From contig CANQVE010000004.1 of NCBI GenBank assembly GCA_947627205.1, positions 32,828 through 96,827 of the forward strand: 64,000 nt of DNA, in the 5' to 3' direction. A program made the position numbers and the translations under genes. The notes under the pieces are model-generated. The model was not told where the DNA came from and made no database searches. It saw only the letters and a list, made by a program, of their open reading frames with translations. Shown in pieces: positions 8,315 to 17,574 of this stretch (positions are counted from its first letter, which is position 1; each line of letters opens with the position of its first letter). Source of the stretch: an uncultured Clostridia bacterium (GTDB lineage Bacteria > Bacillota > Clostridia > Oscillospirales > Ruminococcaceae).

Positions 8315-9166
8315 ATGACAAATCAAGAATTTTTAAATCGCATATACGCTTCGGCAAGCAAAGCATCAGTTGATGTACCATACACTGCCGAGGAAATTGA
8401 AAATAAAATTCGCAGCATTTATTCAGGTGTTATCGACACAAGCAAGATCATAGAACGTTTTTTAAATATTGGGAGTGTATTTTTTAACCGCATCGAAAAA
8501 TGCTCAAACGATGAATTACGTTTTACTATAATTTGGAGGTCAAGAGTCGAATATTGGCAGGACATCAATTGTGTTGTTAATGGGGCAGGTATTGTAGAGA
8601 ATTGTGCCGGCATTGTAGATCGGTATTTCATTTCAGAAGAGGGTAAATTTTACAACCAAGATCATAAACTGATTTCCGAAGATGTAGAGGGTTTTGCCGA
8701 GTACATTACAACGGTCGAATACGATTATCATCCCGAAACAACGCAGCGCACATACGATATGCTTCGGTTTTTCGGCTGGTATGAGGGCAGACATGTTGAC
8801 ACAACAGCATTTGAACAGGAAATGAATCGTCGCGGAATTAAACTGTCCGAAAAACAGCTAGCGTTTTTCAGTGAATTCAGCGGTTTGTCATTCGATTTTG
8901 ACGGAGATTTTTTTTATTTCTGTTCATTGGAACAAATCATGAAAGAAAAAAAGATTACCGATCCTGTATTAGAAAAAAGAAATCCCCGCAAATATCCAAC
9001 GATTTTGTGCGGTGAAACTGTGGGCGGAACGCTTGCTGTTGACTCTGAGGGGATCATAAGATATTTTTATGATATTCCATGGGGCAGAACGACAATGGAG
9101 TGTATAAATCATCTGTGCGAGGGCGTTTCGGAGGATTGGAAATGGATTCCGCCCGATAAACATTGA
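8315..9166 (+). CDS. SUKH-3-like domain protein (possible immunity protein)
   Basis: 283 residues, with ribosome binding site TTAGGAGG. The second half reads like a SUKH-3/SMI1-KNR4-related domain: FFGWYEGRHVDT near residue 152, then EQEMNRRGIKLSEKQLAFFSEFSGLSFDF, the characteristic 'GW-x-GR ... FL-x-EFGGL' arrangement. The N-terminal half (about residues 1-140) has no recognised domain. SUKH proteins commonly protect against polymorphic toxins, but no toxin gene is adjacent, so function is inferred from the fold alone. The gene is AT-rich and flanked by a 30-bp direct repeat. Confidence 0.6.
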   Translation: MTNQEFLNRIYASASKASVDVPYTAEEIENKIRSIYSGVIDTSKIIERFLNIGSVFFNRIEKCSNDELRFTIIWRSRVEYWQDINCVVNGAGIVENCAGIVDRYFISEEGKFYNQDHKLISEDVEGFAEYITTVEYDYHPETTQRTYDMLRFFGWYEGRHVDTTAFEQEMNRRGIKLSEKQLAFFSEFSGLSFDFDGDFFYFCSLEQIMKEKKITDPVLEKRNPRKYPTILCGETVGGTLAVDSEGIIRYFYDIPWGRTTMECINHLCEGVSEDWKWIPPDKH

Positions 9167-9215
9167 TCCGAGGATAAAAAACGATCGCTCCGCCTTGTCG
9201 GCGTCGGCGCACAAA

Positions 9216-9244
9216 AAAGGGGAAACCTTTTCGGTTTCCCCTTT
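9216..9244. terminator. Bidirectional terminator between the SUKH-like gene and the ABC exporter
   Basis: 12-bp perfect stem AAAGGGGAAACC/GGTTTCCCCTTT with a 5-base loop, with A and T tracts on both sides. It lies between convergent genes, 5 bp from the ABC exporter stop. Confidence 0.8.
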
Positions 9245-9248
9245 AGTT

Positions 9249-10982
9249 TTATATGTTGTACAGCATCGCATAAACCCCGCCCTTTTCGAGCAGTTCTTCA
9301 TGCGTTCCCTGTTCGCAGATACCGTTTTCGGTGAGAACAACTATCTTGTCTGCATTTCTTATAGTCGTAAGCCTGTGCGCTATGGTCAACACCGTTCTCC
9401 CCTCGGCAAGCCTTTCGAGCGACTGCTGAACGATATGTTCCGACTGGTTGTCGAGTGCGCTCGTTGCCTCGTCAAGAATAAGCAGAGGCGGATCTTTTAA
9501 AAACACCCTCGCTATGGACAGCCTTTGTTTCTGCCCGCCCGAAAGCCTTACTCCGCGTTCGCCGACATAAGTCTGATAGCCGTTCGGAGTTGACATTATA
9601 AATTCATGCGCGCCCGCCTTTTTTGCCGCCTCAATTATTTCTTCTTCCGTTGCATTTGGCCGTCCGTAGGCGATGTTTTCAAATATCGTTCCCGAAAACA
9701 GATAAACATCCTGCTGAACTATTCCTATATTCCCGCGCAGGGTGTCAAGATCCATTTCCCTGACATCTATCCCGTCTATTTTCACGCTCCCCGCCGTCAC
9801 ATCATAAAACCGCGGGATAAGGTTGCAGATAGTTGTCTTGCCGCCGCCCGACGGACCTACAAGCGCAACCGATTTTCCCGCCTTTATGTCAAGATTAAGG
9901 TGGCTTAGTATCGCCGTATCGGGATCGTCTTTGTATGAAAAGCTGACGTCCGAAAACGTTATGTTGCCCGTTATCTTTTCGGGCTTTTTCGCATTTTCGG
10001 GATTTTTTATGTCGGGCTCTGCGTCCATGACCTCAAAAAATCTCTCTATGCCCGTCATTCCTCGCTGGAATTGCTCGGTAAATTCAACTATTCTTCTTAT
10101 TGTCGCAAGAAGCGTAGTAACATACAGTAAGTACGCCATAAGATCCGCGGGCGTTATCTGTCCGTTCATCATAAACAGCCCGCCGCCCAGAATTACCGCA
10201 ATGTACATAAGCCCGTCAAAGGCTCTTGTCGTAGCGTTGAAAGCTCCCATATAGCGGTAGTTCTCGCGCTTTATGTCGAGCCATTCGCGGTTTCCGCGCT
10301 CAAACTTTTCTATCTCGCGCTGTTCTCCCGTAAAGGATTTTACAACCCTTATCCCGAGCAGGCTATCCTCGACCTGTGCGTTGACTTCGCCTACCTGCTT
10401 TCTGTTTCTGGCAAATGTGGCGCGCATCTTGCGGTTGAATTTTCCGCATACTATCGCCATAATCGGCACTATTGCGAAAATGATAAGCGAGAGTGGAACA
10501 TTTATCGTGCAGAGTATAGTAAACGAAACAACGATTTTAAGCCCCGCAATGAAAAATTCTTCGGGGCAGTGGTGAGCAAATTCCGTAACGTCAAACAGGT
10601 CGCTCGTTATCCTCGCCATAAGCTGACCTACTTTTGTTTCGGCAAAATAACCGAACGACAGCTTTTCAATATGCCTGAACAGAGCCGAGCGCATATCCGT
10701 TTCAATTTTCGCGCCCATGACATGACCGACGTTTGACATAAAATACTGCGCCGTAACGTCTATCACGCGAAGCACGAGATAAACCGCCGCGACTTTTAGA
10801 ATAAGCTCCACGGTGAGTTTTGTTATATCGTCGATACCTACCTGCGCTATATATCTCACGAGCATAGGAAGCACTATCTCGCACAGCGTAGTAAGCGCCG
10901 CACAGAGAAGATCAAGCGCGAGAGTTTTCCAATACGGTTTAAAATACGGCATAAACCTTTTCATAAGCCGTGTTTGTTTCAT
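9249..10982 (-). CDS. ABC exporter, fused permease and ATPase (MdlB/MsbA type)
   Basis: 577 residues from the preferred start. The N-terminal half has about six membrane segments (type 1 exporter fold). The ATPase half shows Walker A GPSGGGKTT, Q-loop QQDVYLF, signature LSGGQKQR, Walker B LLILDEATSALD and H-loop IAHRLTT. The frame also offers an ATG at 10991, but GTGAGGA abuts that codon directly and is correctly spaced for the ATG three codons later (10982). As a half-transporter it must dimerise. The substrate is unknown, and its partner gene is absent unless the 8247-8276 fragment is the remnant of one. Confidence 0.88.
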   Translation of the reverse strand: MKQTRLMKRFMPYFKPYWKTLALDLLCAALTTLCEIVLPMLVRYIAQVGIDDITKLTVELILKVAAVYLVLRVIDVTAQYFMSNVGHVMGAKIETDMRSALFRHIEKLSFGYFAETKVGQLMARITSDLFDVTEFAHHCPEEFFIAGLKIVVSFTILCTINVPLSLIIFAIVPIMAIVCGKFNRKMRATFARNRKQVGEVNAQVEDSLLGIRVVKSFTGEQREIEKFERGNREWLDIKRENYRYMGAFNATTRAFDGLMYIAVILGGGLFMMNGQITPADLMAYLLYVTTLLATIRRIVEFTEQFQRGMTGIERFFEVMDAEPDIKNPENAKKPEKITGNITFSDVSFSYKDDPDTAILSHLNLDIKAGKSVALVGPSGGGKTTICNLIPRFYDVTAGSVKIDGIDVREMDLDTLRGNIGIVQQDVYLFSGTIFENIAYGRPNATEEEIIEAAKKAGAHEFIMSTPNGYQTYVGERGVRLSGGQKQRLSIARVFLKDPPLLILDEATSALDNQSEHIVQQSLERLAEGRTVLTIAHRLTTIRNADKIVVLTENGICEQGTHEELLEKGGVYAMLYNI

Positions 10983-11045
10983 AATAATCATTCCTCACAT
11001 TTCATTAAATTTAATTATAATACTATCTGAGCAAAAAGTCAATAT

Positions 11046-11160
11046 AGAAGTAAGAGATAAGATGTAAGAGGTAAGAGTTTGAACCAAACACGGTTTGCCT
11101 GTTAGAAGTAAGAGGTAGGAATTAAAAACCAACCGTGGTTTGTCTGTTTCCCTGTTCTTA
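11046..11160. repeat. Heptad-repeat element A (TAAGAGG family)
   Basis: Five successive heptamers AGAAGTA, AGAGATA, AGATGTA, AGAGGTA and AGAGTTT (11046-11080), then a CCAAACACGGTTTGCCTGTT segment, then a second degenerate copy of the same layout ending near 11150. Its reverse complement matches the element at 21283-21368. Confidence 0.75.
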
Positions 11161-11178
11161 TGCGGCATTTCGGGCAAT

Positions 11179-11200
11179 GTGAAATTTTGTACAATTTCAC
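11179..11200. promoter_or_regulatory. Perfect inverted repeat upstream of the tubulin-like operon promoter
   Basis: GTGAAATT and AATTTCAC with a 6-bp centre, ending 12 bp before the -35 box. Its size and symmetry suit a dimeric regulator, but no regulator gene is adjacent. Confidence 0.5.
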
Positions 11201-11212
11201 CCGAAAATGCGG

Positions 11213-11241
11213 TTGACTGTAAGTGAAATTTGTGATACAAT
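11213..11241 (+). promoter_or_regulatory. Sigma-A promoter of the tubulin-like/transglutaminase operon
   Basis: TTGACT (11213-11218) and TACAAT (11236-11241), 17-bp spacer. The implied leader is about 170 bases, with a hairpin-prone stretch around 11290-11310. The leader has no reading frame I would call. Confidence 0.7.
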
Positions 11242-11418
11242 AATAATGGTCAGATTTTTTCCTGCCTGCTTTGCTGTTTTGCTTTGATAGGCGCGAAACC
11301 CTTTCGCAAAGCCGTTTCACAGATTTTATCATACTTCTGAACGTACTTTTCGGAATGGTTTTTACACAAACTGACGATTTATGAAATATAAACATTTCAT
11401 GACATAAGAGGTGTTTTT

Positions 11419-13692
11419 ATGGATATTGAAAAACAAATGGACTGGCTGAAGCCCGACCGCATATTGAAGCTCTATGACGGAGAAAAAAATATGCTCGGAA
11501 TGACGAGGCTTTTTGTTGTCGGAGTTGGAAAGAACGGCACGGACTGTGTTCTTAGAGTAAAGGACATAGCCGAACAGCGCTTTTCCGCAGACACCGACAG
11601 AATACGCTATTTCGCTTTCGGCTACAATTGCGACACGGACGGCGCGAAATATAACGGCTCGGTGCTTTCGGAAAGAGAACGTGTTTCGATCGTCCCCGAA
11701 GAAGCGATATACAAGTATCTCGAAGATCCCGAGCTTCTTTCGCCTTATGCGAAAGAGTGGTTCGATATGCGTCTTAAAAACTATTCTCCCGATCCTCCCG
11801 TTTACGGGCTTTGGAAGCGCCAGTGCGGAAGACTCGCGCTGTTCCATTATTTTGACGAGATAATATCAAAGCTCACCGAGGTCATAAACGATTTTTCCGT
11901 TTCGGACGCTCCGCTTGAAATTTTCGTAACGGGAAATATGGGCGATCCTATTCTTACGGGTACAATAATTGACTTCGGATATATACTTAATGCAATGTTT
12001 TCGAGCGTCGGGGGTTATCCCGTAAAAGTAAACGCGCTTTTGTTCGCGGGAGATACCGCCCAGCTTTTCGACACCGACGCCAGAAACCTCGCAAATTATT
12101 ATGCCTATACGGTCATGACCAAGAACGATATACAAAAGTTCCAGTCTAAAAAACCCTCTTTTTCACAGAAATACACTTCGAGCTTTGAGATAAAGTCCGA
12201 CAAGCCCGCATATAACGCCTGCTTCATAACAGACGCGAAAAATACCTATGAAGAAACGCTCAACAAGGCAGCGGAAAAAATAATCTCCGCGGGAGAGTTC
12301 ATCTATAAAAAAGATGACGACGCCGACAGAGCAATGTCGCTGAATCTTCTCGGAAACAGCTCCGACCATTCTTTCACCTGCCTTGCATATGACATTTCGG
12401 GCGTGGAAATTCCGCTTGGAGAGATCGTTTCTTATCTTTCCACAAGGATCTTCTTAAAACTTTGCGACAAATTGAGAACACAGTCTGTCGGAGATCTCCA
12501 GCTTTCTATCTATGCGAACAAGGTCTCTCCCGATCCGTCATATCTGGCTTCAAAAGTAGGAGCTGTGCCAAGGCTCGAGTTCAACGAAACGCTCAATCCT
12601 TTATTTACAATGAGCAGTCTCAAAAAGGGCGGAGAAGCCTCAAAGAAGTATGTTACCGAGCGGATCGACGAGATAGCAAAGCTCACCGAAAAAGGCGCTC
12701 AGATGTCTGTAGAAGAGATATGCTCGGAGATAGAAAATGCCTGCATAAGCGCAATGAGCGACTTTGAAAAAGGTCCGTTCTGCGCAGATGAGATAATGAG
12801 AAAATGTCTGAAAAACCTTGACGGCGAAATTAAAAAGGCAAGGGAAACAAAAGAGGACAGCGAGGAAACCGTTGTCCGCAGAGAAAAAATGCTCGCGTCG
12901 GATTATCGCAAGCTGAAAACAACGCCCTCTTTTATGGCAGGAACGGCAAAGAGATACTATGTCCAGACGCTTATGGACTATGCCGAATGCCTAAAGGCGC
13001 ATAAGATAATAGACACAATGCTCGGTTTCTATACGGCTATTCGCAGCAGGCTGACGGCTTTCAGAGAGGAAAAGATGAAACCCGTTACGGAATTTTTCGG
13101 CGCAGAGCCCGAGGTATTCCTCGAAAAGCTCAAGACCGATCCGCACGAAAGCTGTGTCTGCGACGCGTTTGACATAAGCTCGCCCGAGATGAAAGCAAAG
13201 CTCGATAAGCTCGTGGACGAAATTCCCGAAACGACGAAAAACGTTGCGTTCAAAAAGACGCGTCTTGAGGCGGCGGACGATCCGAGAGCGCTTCCGCGCG
13301 AGATAGTGAACCTTGCGGCAAAATGCTTCGGAAGATTTTTGCTTATGGGCTTCAATGATTTCTGCGAGTTTTTCGGTTCAGACAGGTCGCTTATGAATGC
13401 TATACAGTATTGTTTTGATTCTGTCAAAATAACTACCCCCGCAAAAGGCGAAACACTGACGCGCGCAATATGCCCCCAGAATGTAAGGCAGGGCGATATT
13501 GCGCCCATAAAGGCTTCGCATAAGGGCGCAAATTATATCTGGAACGGCTCGCCCATGTTCAACGCCGTTTTTGTCGTACAGACAAAAAGCGGAGTAAAGC
13601 TCGAAGAGTTCAAAGATTATAACCAGTGGGAAAATATGCGCTATGCGTTTGTAAATGACGGACTTAAAAAACAAGGTATCAAAATTTTCTGA
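11419..13692 (+). CDS. Divergent tubulin-like (Tubulin_2 type) protein
   Basis: 757 residues. The N-terminus reads TRLFVVGVGKNGTDCVLRVK (residues 29-48), followed by YFAFGYNCDTD, a CGRLALFHYFDEI segment and VTGNMGDPILTG (170-181) leading into a helix. This is the order of elements in the tubulin-like family of large bacterial proteins: Rossmann glycine loop, acidic strand end, RQ-GRLALF, then the GGTGSG tubulin signature. In this protein the signature glycines are mostly replaced, so GTP binding is doubtful. The C-terminal half (about 400-757) is helical and charged, with no known domain. It lies 17 bp before a transglutaminase and shares its promoter. Confidence 0.55.
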   Translation: MDIEKQMDWLKPDRILKLYDGEKNMLGMTRLFVVGVGKNGTDCVLRVKDIAEQRFSADTDRIRYFAFGYNCDTDGAKYNGSVLSERERVSIVPEEAIYKYLEDPELLSPYAKEWFDMRLKNYSPDPPVYGLWKRQCGRLALFHYFDEIISKLTEVINDFSVSDAPLEIFVTGNMGDPILTGTIIDFGYILNAMFSSVGGYPVKVNALLFAGDTAQLFDTDARNLANYYAYTVMTKNDIQKFQSKKPSFSQKYTSSFEIKSDKPAYNACFITDAKNTYEETLNKAAEKIISAGEFIYKKDDDADRAMSLNLLGNSSDHSFTCLAYDISGVEIPLGEIVSYLSTRIFLKLCDKLRTQSVGDLQLSIYANKVSPDPSYLASKVGAVPRLEFNETLNPLFTMSSLKKGGEASKKYVTERIDEIAKLTEKGAQMSVEEICSEIENACISAMSDFEKGPFCADEIMRKCLKNLDGEIKKARETKEDSEETVVRREKMLASDYRKLKTTPSFMAGTAKRYYVQTLMDYAECLKAHKIIDTMLGFYTAIRSRLTAFREEKMKPVTEFFGAEPEVFLEKLKTDPHESCVCDAFDISSPEMKAKLDKLVDEIPETTKNVAFKKTRLEAADDPRALPREIVNLAAKCFGRFLLMGFNDFCEFFGSDRSLMNAIQYCFDSVKITTPAKGETLTRAICPQNVRQGDIAPIKASHKGANYIWNGSPMFNAVFVVQTKSGVKLEEFKDYNQWENMRYAFVNDGLKKQGIKIF

Positions 13693-13709
13693 GGTAAATT
13701 TCAAACTAA

Positions 13710-16364
13710 ATGTCTAAAAATAAAAGAACTGATTTTATTCTTGTATTCGACAGGTATTTTTCAAAAAAGCCGAATGCTTTCATATCCGCACTGATAAGAG
13801 CATTGTATTGCTTGGCAGAAGCGCTTTGCATGTTATTTTGCCTGCTCGGTATTTACCATATCCCCGCAAACCCGTTTATCGTCGTAATTTTGTGCACTTT
13901 CTTTACGGCGGGCTTTTGCGTTTTGTTCAGCTTTGTTAAAAAGCGGATAGCTATTCCGTGTATGGCGGGGTTTGGGCTTATGGCAGTCTATTTTTTCCGT
14001 GAGCCTATGTGGGAAAAGTTTACATATTTTATAGACGCAGTGTTCAGGGCTATGGACGGTGCTGTTTTCGGTATGAAGCGATATATGTGGCACCCGAAAC
14101 TGACAGTAAACAACGAAGAGGAAATATTGTTTACTCTCGTGTGCGTTATATGCATTTTGTCACTTATCTGCGCGGCGTCCATGTTTAAAAAGCCGAACGG
14201 AATTGCTCCGCTCACGGCTTTTGTCGTGCTGTTTGTGCCGATGCTTGCCGCGCAGAAGCTGAGCTTTAATTTCTGGCTAGTGCCGACCGTGGCGCTCATT
14301 GTCGGCGGTTTTGCCGCATCAAAAGCGTTTTCGAGCGGGATAATAACGCGCGGAGGAGTTTACGACGGCTGTAAAAAAGCGCTGAAACATGAAGAACGTT
14401 CTTTCGGAAGCAGTCTGAAAAATGTTCCGCGTGTAAAAGCGACAGAACTTCGCACTGTGCATTATTCAAAATATTTTTCCGCTTCGATATGCGCGGCGGC
14501 GATATTTACGGCTGCGGGAATATTAGGCTCGGCAATTATGAACGGTAAACAAGGTATAGATTTCAACCCTGTTATTGATTTTTTCATGCAGTTTTCCGTC
14601 CCCGTCTATGACAACGAAGACGACGACGGCGAGCTTTTCGGTTCGAGCTATTTTTCCGACAGGCTTGATAATACGCTCGGCATAACCGCTCCGAGCAGGA
14701 ACAAACGCGAGGTCCTCAAAGTCTCGAACACGGGAAATAAGATCTATCTTCACGGCGACATAGGAATTGTATTCGACGGACAGAAATGGACGTCTCCTGT
14801 CTATTCCGACCAAAAGGATCTGCCGAAGTCATACCGCCCGTTTGAAGCACGGACGTTGGATATTTATGAATTAAATTCAGCGCAACCTAAAAGGCGAGGT
14901 TTCATAAGCGAAAATATAGTGGAGCTGGAATATCTCGTACAGACCAATGTTGCGCTTGCGCCGACGTATGCCGCTTATTATACTGATTTTTACGATTCGG
15001 GCGTGTATGATATTTACGGTGATTTTGTCCTGAGAAGCAAAGAACCCGAAAAAAGTGTAAGCTATATCGCCGGCGAATATTTTCTGAATTATACGGGAGA
15101 AAGCAGGTCACTTAAAGAAAACAATATGAAGAAAATTTTGGACGCCTTTAATAATCTTCATAATCCTAATAACCCCTATAATACTTTTTCTTACATTTTT
15201 GATACATATAGCGGAGAATCCGGCTGTTATGAACAATATCTTGATTATGTAAACAAAACCTATCTTGACGTCCCGAAAAATATGGAGAAAGATATAGACA
15301 CATTTCTTAGAGACAATAAATTATATGTACCAAATCTGAAGAACCGTGAATTAAGCGACCAGTATAAAGAGTGCCTCGATATAACCGACTACCTGAAAAA
15401 TAATTTTAAGTATTCTCTCGAGACAAACAACGGCTATACAAATCCTGTTATGACTTTTCTTAACAGGACAAAGAGCGGACACTGCGCGCTTTTTGCGACC
15501 GCAATGACGCTTATGGTGCGCGAGATGGGACTTCCCGCAAGATACTGTACGGGATTTATAGTTCCGCATACCTACGCAGGCAATGACGTCACGCTTTACA
15601 GCAGTGATCTTCATGCATGGTGCGAGGTCTATTTTGAAGAAATAGGCTGGGTGTTGTTTGATCCGACGAGCCTTTCAGTAGGCGGAAGCAACGAAAGTTC
15701 TTCATCTGTTGACAGCGAAAGCTCCGACACAGAAAGCTCCGATGAGGAAAGCAAAGAAGAAAGCGACATCGAAACTTCCGATGAAAGCGAGATATCCGAC
15801 AGAGAAGAAAGCGACGCTGAAACTTCTGATTCGGAAGATATCAGCGACAGCACAGACATCACCGACAGCGACGCTTTGTCCTCGGATATAACAGGAAAAG
15901 ATGACGACAGCGTAAATATTCTCCCGTTTGTGCTTGCATTGCTTTTAGCGGTAATTGTCGCGGTGCTTGTTGCAGTATGCGTTTATATGTACCGAAAACT
16001 TGACAGACAGGCGAAAGAGACGCTCGACAGAGCAGGCAATTTCGGCGACTGTGAACAGCTCTATGCTCAGATTTTGGAGATATTAAAGCTGTGCGGATAT
16101 ACCCAGCGTACAGGCGAACAGCCCGACAGCTTCTTCGCCCGCGTTGATAGGCACTTTAGAACAAAACTTTCAAAGCATAGCCGAACGCTTTTAAAGGTCG
16201 CGTTTGCAAAAGGCAAATTCAGCGGCAGTGAGCTTTCCGAAACCGCCGCCCTGCTCAAAGACCTTTTCACCGCCGCAGAACAACAGCTTTTGATCTATGG
16301 GCGCATAAAACTCCGCAGGATAGTAATAGGCAATAATAATCATTCCGAGAATAAACAAAAGTAA
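13710..16364 (+). CDS. Membrane transglutaminase-like protein (TgpA type)
   Basis: 884 residues. The N-terminal block has about six hydrophobic segments to residue 210 and a further one near 260, followed by an extracytoplasmic region and a transglutaminase core. The core has catalytic Cys592 (SGHCALF), His635 (DLHAWCEVYF) and Asp651 (LFDPTS). A Ser/Asp/Glu-rich low-complexity tether follows (about 660-725), then one membrane helix (about 735-757) and a cytoplasmic tail resembling DUF4129. All three catalytic residues are present. In other bacteria such proteins sit with a MoxR ATPase and a DUF58 protein; here the partner is the tubulin-like gene. It presumably acts on cell-surface proteins or wall peptides. 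Confidence 0.85.
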   Translation: MSKNKRTDFILVFDRYFSKKPNAFISALIRALYCLAEALCMLFCLLGIYHIPANPFIVVILCTFFTAGFCVLFSFVKKRIAIPCMAGFGLMAVYFFREPMWEKFTYFIDAVFRAMDGAVFGMKRYMWHPKLTVNNEEEILFTLVCVICILSLICAASMFKKPNGIAPLTAFVVLFVPMLAAQKLSFNFWLVPTVALIVGGFAASKAFSSGIITRGGVYDGCKKALKHEERSFGSSLKNVPRVKATELRTVHYSKYFSASICAAAIFTAAGILGSAIMNGKQGIDFNPVIDFFMQFSVPVYDNEDDDGELFGSSYFSDRLDNTLGITAPSRNKREVLKVSNTGNKIYLHGDIGIVFDGQKWTSPVYSDQKDLPKSYRPFEARTLDIYELNSAQPKRRGFISENIVELEYLVQTNVALAPTYAAYYTDFYDSGVYDIYGDFVLRSKEPEKSVSYIAGEYFLNYTGESRSLKENNMKKILDAFNNLHNPNNPYNTFSYIFDTYSGESGCYEQYLDYVNKTYLDVPKNMEKDIDTFLRDNKLYVPNLKNRELSDQYKECLDITDYLKNNFKYSLETNNGYTNPVMTFLNRTKSGHCALFATAMTLMVREMGLPARYCTGFIVPHTYAGNDVTLYSSDLHAWCEVYFEEIGWVLFDPTSLSVGGSNESSSSVDSESSDTESSDEESKEESDIETSDESEISDREESDAETSDSEDISDSTDITDSDALSSDITGKDDDSVNILPFVLALLLAVIVAVLVAVCVYMYRKLDRQAKETLDRAGNFGDCEQLYAQILEILKLCGYTQRTGEQPDSFFARVDRHFRTKLSKHSRTLLKVAFAKGKFSGSELSETAALLKDLFTAAEQQLLIYGRIKLRRIVIGNNNHSENKQK

Positions 16365-16418
16365 AAATTGCCGACAAAATAAGCTGATTTAATTTTGTAC
16401 ACTTTTTTTAAAAAAGTG

Positions 16419-16542
16419 TTGATTTTCGGACACAACGGTGTTATAATTTAAATGAGGGAATGTGATAAAAAATCACGTTTCCAAACGGTAAACCGACTAG
16501 CAAAAAAGAGTGTGAAATTTTACATAGAAAGAGGCTGTTGTT
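16419..16542 (+). promoter_or_regulatory. Promoter and structured leader of the DHH gene
   Basis: TTGATT (16419-16424) and TATAAT (16442-16447) with a 17-bp spacer. The roughly 90-base leader contains hairpins GTGAT/ATCAC (about 16460-16475) and CGGT/ACCG (about 16486-16496). I do not recognise it as a known riboswitch class. Confidence 0.55.
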
Positions 16543-17469
16543 ATGAGACTGATAACTCGTTCTGATTTCGACGGACTTGCCTGCGGAGCGTTGCTGCTAA
16601 GCGCGGGAATTGTTGATAGCTGGACTTTTGCTCACCCAAAGGATATTCAGGACGGACTTGTTCCCGTTACCGAAAACGACTGTCTTGCAAATGTTCCTTT
16701 TGTAGAGGGCTGCGGACTTTGGTTCGACCACCATTCGAGCGAAGAAGAGCGTATCCGCTATAAGGGCAAATACAAAGGCGAGAGCCGTATAACTCCGAGC
16801 TGTGCGCGTATTATTTACGAGTATTACGGCGGAAAGGAGCGCTTTCCGAATTTTGACGACCTTATGGAAGCCGTAGATAAGGTAGACAGCGGAAACCTTA
16901 CCAGAGATGAGATATTAGATCCGCACGGCTGGATCCTTGTGGGCTTTCTTATGGATCCGAGAACAGGTCTGGGACGTTTCAGAAACTTTACGATAAGCAA
17001 CTATCAGCTTATGGAAAAGCTCCTGAAATGCTGTTCGTATATGACGACCGAGGAAATTCTTGCAATGCCAGATATACAGGAGAGAATAAAGCTCTATAAC
17101 GAGCAGACAGAGCTTTTTAAAGAAATGGTATACGCGCATACGAGGATAGAGGGCGACGTTATAATAAGCGATCTTCGCGGAGTAGATCCTATCTACACGG
17201 GAAACCGTTTTCTCATCTATTCGCTCTATCCCGACCAGAACATAAGCTGCTGGATAGTGGACGGAAAGGGCGGAAAGGGCTGTTCGTGCGCGGTGGGATA
17301 TTCGATATTGACGAGAACTTCTCATGTAAACGTAGGACGTCTTATGCTCAAATACGGCGGAGGCGGACATATGGCAGTCGGAACTTGCCAGTTTACGGAC
17401 GAAGAAGCCCCGACAAAAGTCCCCGAGCTTTTAAACGAGCTTGTCAATTACGATAAGCTGTATAAGTAA
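16543..17469 (+). CDS. DHH-family phosphoesterase
   Basis: 308 residues. The N-terminal SDFDGLACG (residues 7-15) and LWFDHHSS (about 66-73) are the metal-binding DHH motifs. The C-terminal KYGGGGHMAVGTCQ is the GGGH substrate motif of the DHHA1 subdomain. Such enzymes hydrolyse phosphodiesters or phosphoanhydrides (nano-RNA, pApA, polyphosphate); the residues visible do not separate these. It is a single-gene transcript with its own promoter and terminator. Confidence 0.88.
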   Translation: MRLITRSDFDGLACGALLLSAGIVDSWTFAHPKDIQDGLVPVTENDCLANVPFVEGCGLWFDHHSSEEERIRYKGKYKGESRITPSCARIIYEYYGGKERFPNFDDLMEAVDKVDSGNLTRDEILDPHGWILVGFLMDPRTGLGRFRNFTISNYQLMEKLLKCCSYMTTEEILAMPDIQERIKLYNEQTELFKEMVYAHTRIEGDVIISDLRGVDPIYTGNRFLIYSLYPDQNISCWIVDGKGGKGCSCAVGYSILTRTSHVNVGRLMLKYGGGGHMAVGTCQFTDEEAPTKVPELLNELVNYDKLYK

Positions 17470-17482
17470 AATTCAGAACAAC

Positions 17483-17509
17483 AAAGAGCCGCAGGTCTTG
17501 CGGCTCTTT
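17483..17509 (+). terminator. Terminator of the DHH gene
   Basis: 11-bp stem AAAGAGCCGCA/TGCGGCTCTTT with a 5-base loop, followed by ATATCTT. It separates this gene from the convergent TIR gene. Confidence 0.8.
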
Positions 17510-17574
17510 ATATCTTGTCAGAATACTCTTTTGCTTAACCTCGCTCGTCCGCCTTTTGCTTTCAATTTTCGCCA

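Noticed and set aside
11046..11160. CRISPR array
   Set aside because: Repeats are 7 bp and directly tandem with no unique spacers of constant length, and no cas genes are present.
16448..16542. Known riboswitch (c-di-GMP or c-di-AMP class) before the DHH gene
   Set aside because: Small hairpins are present, but no conserved core of those classes is recognisable.
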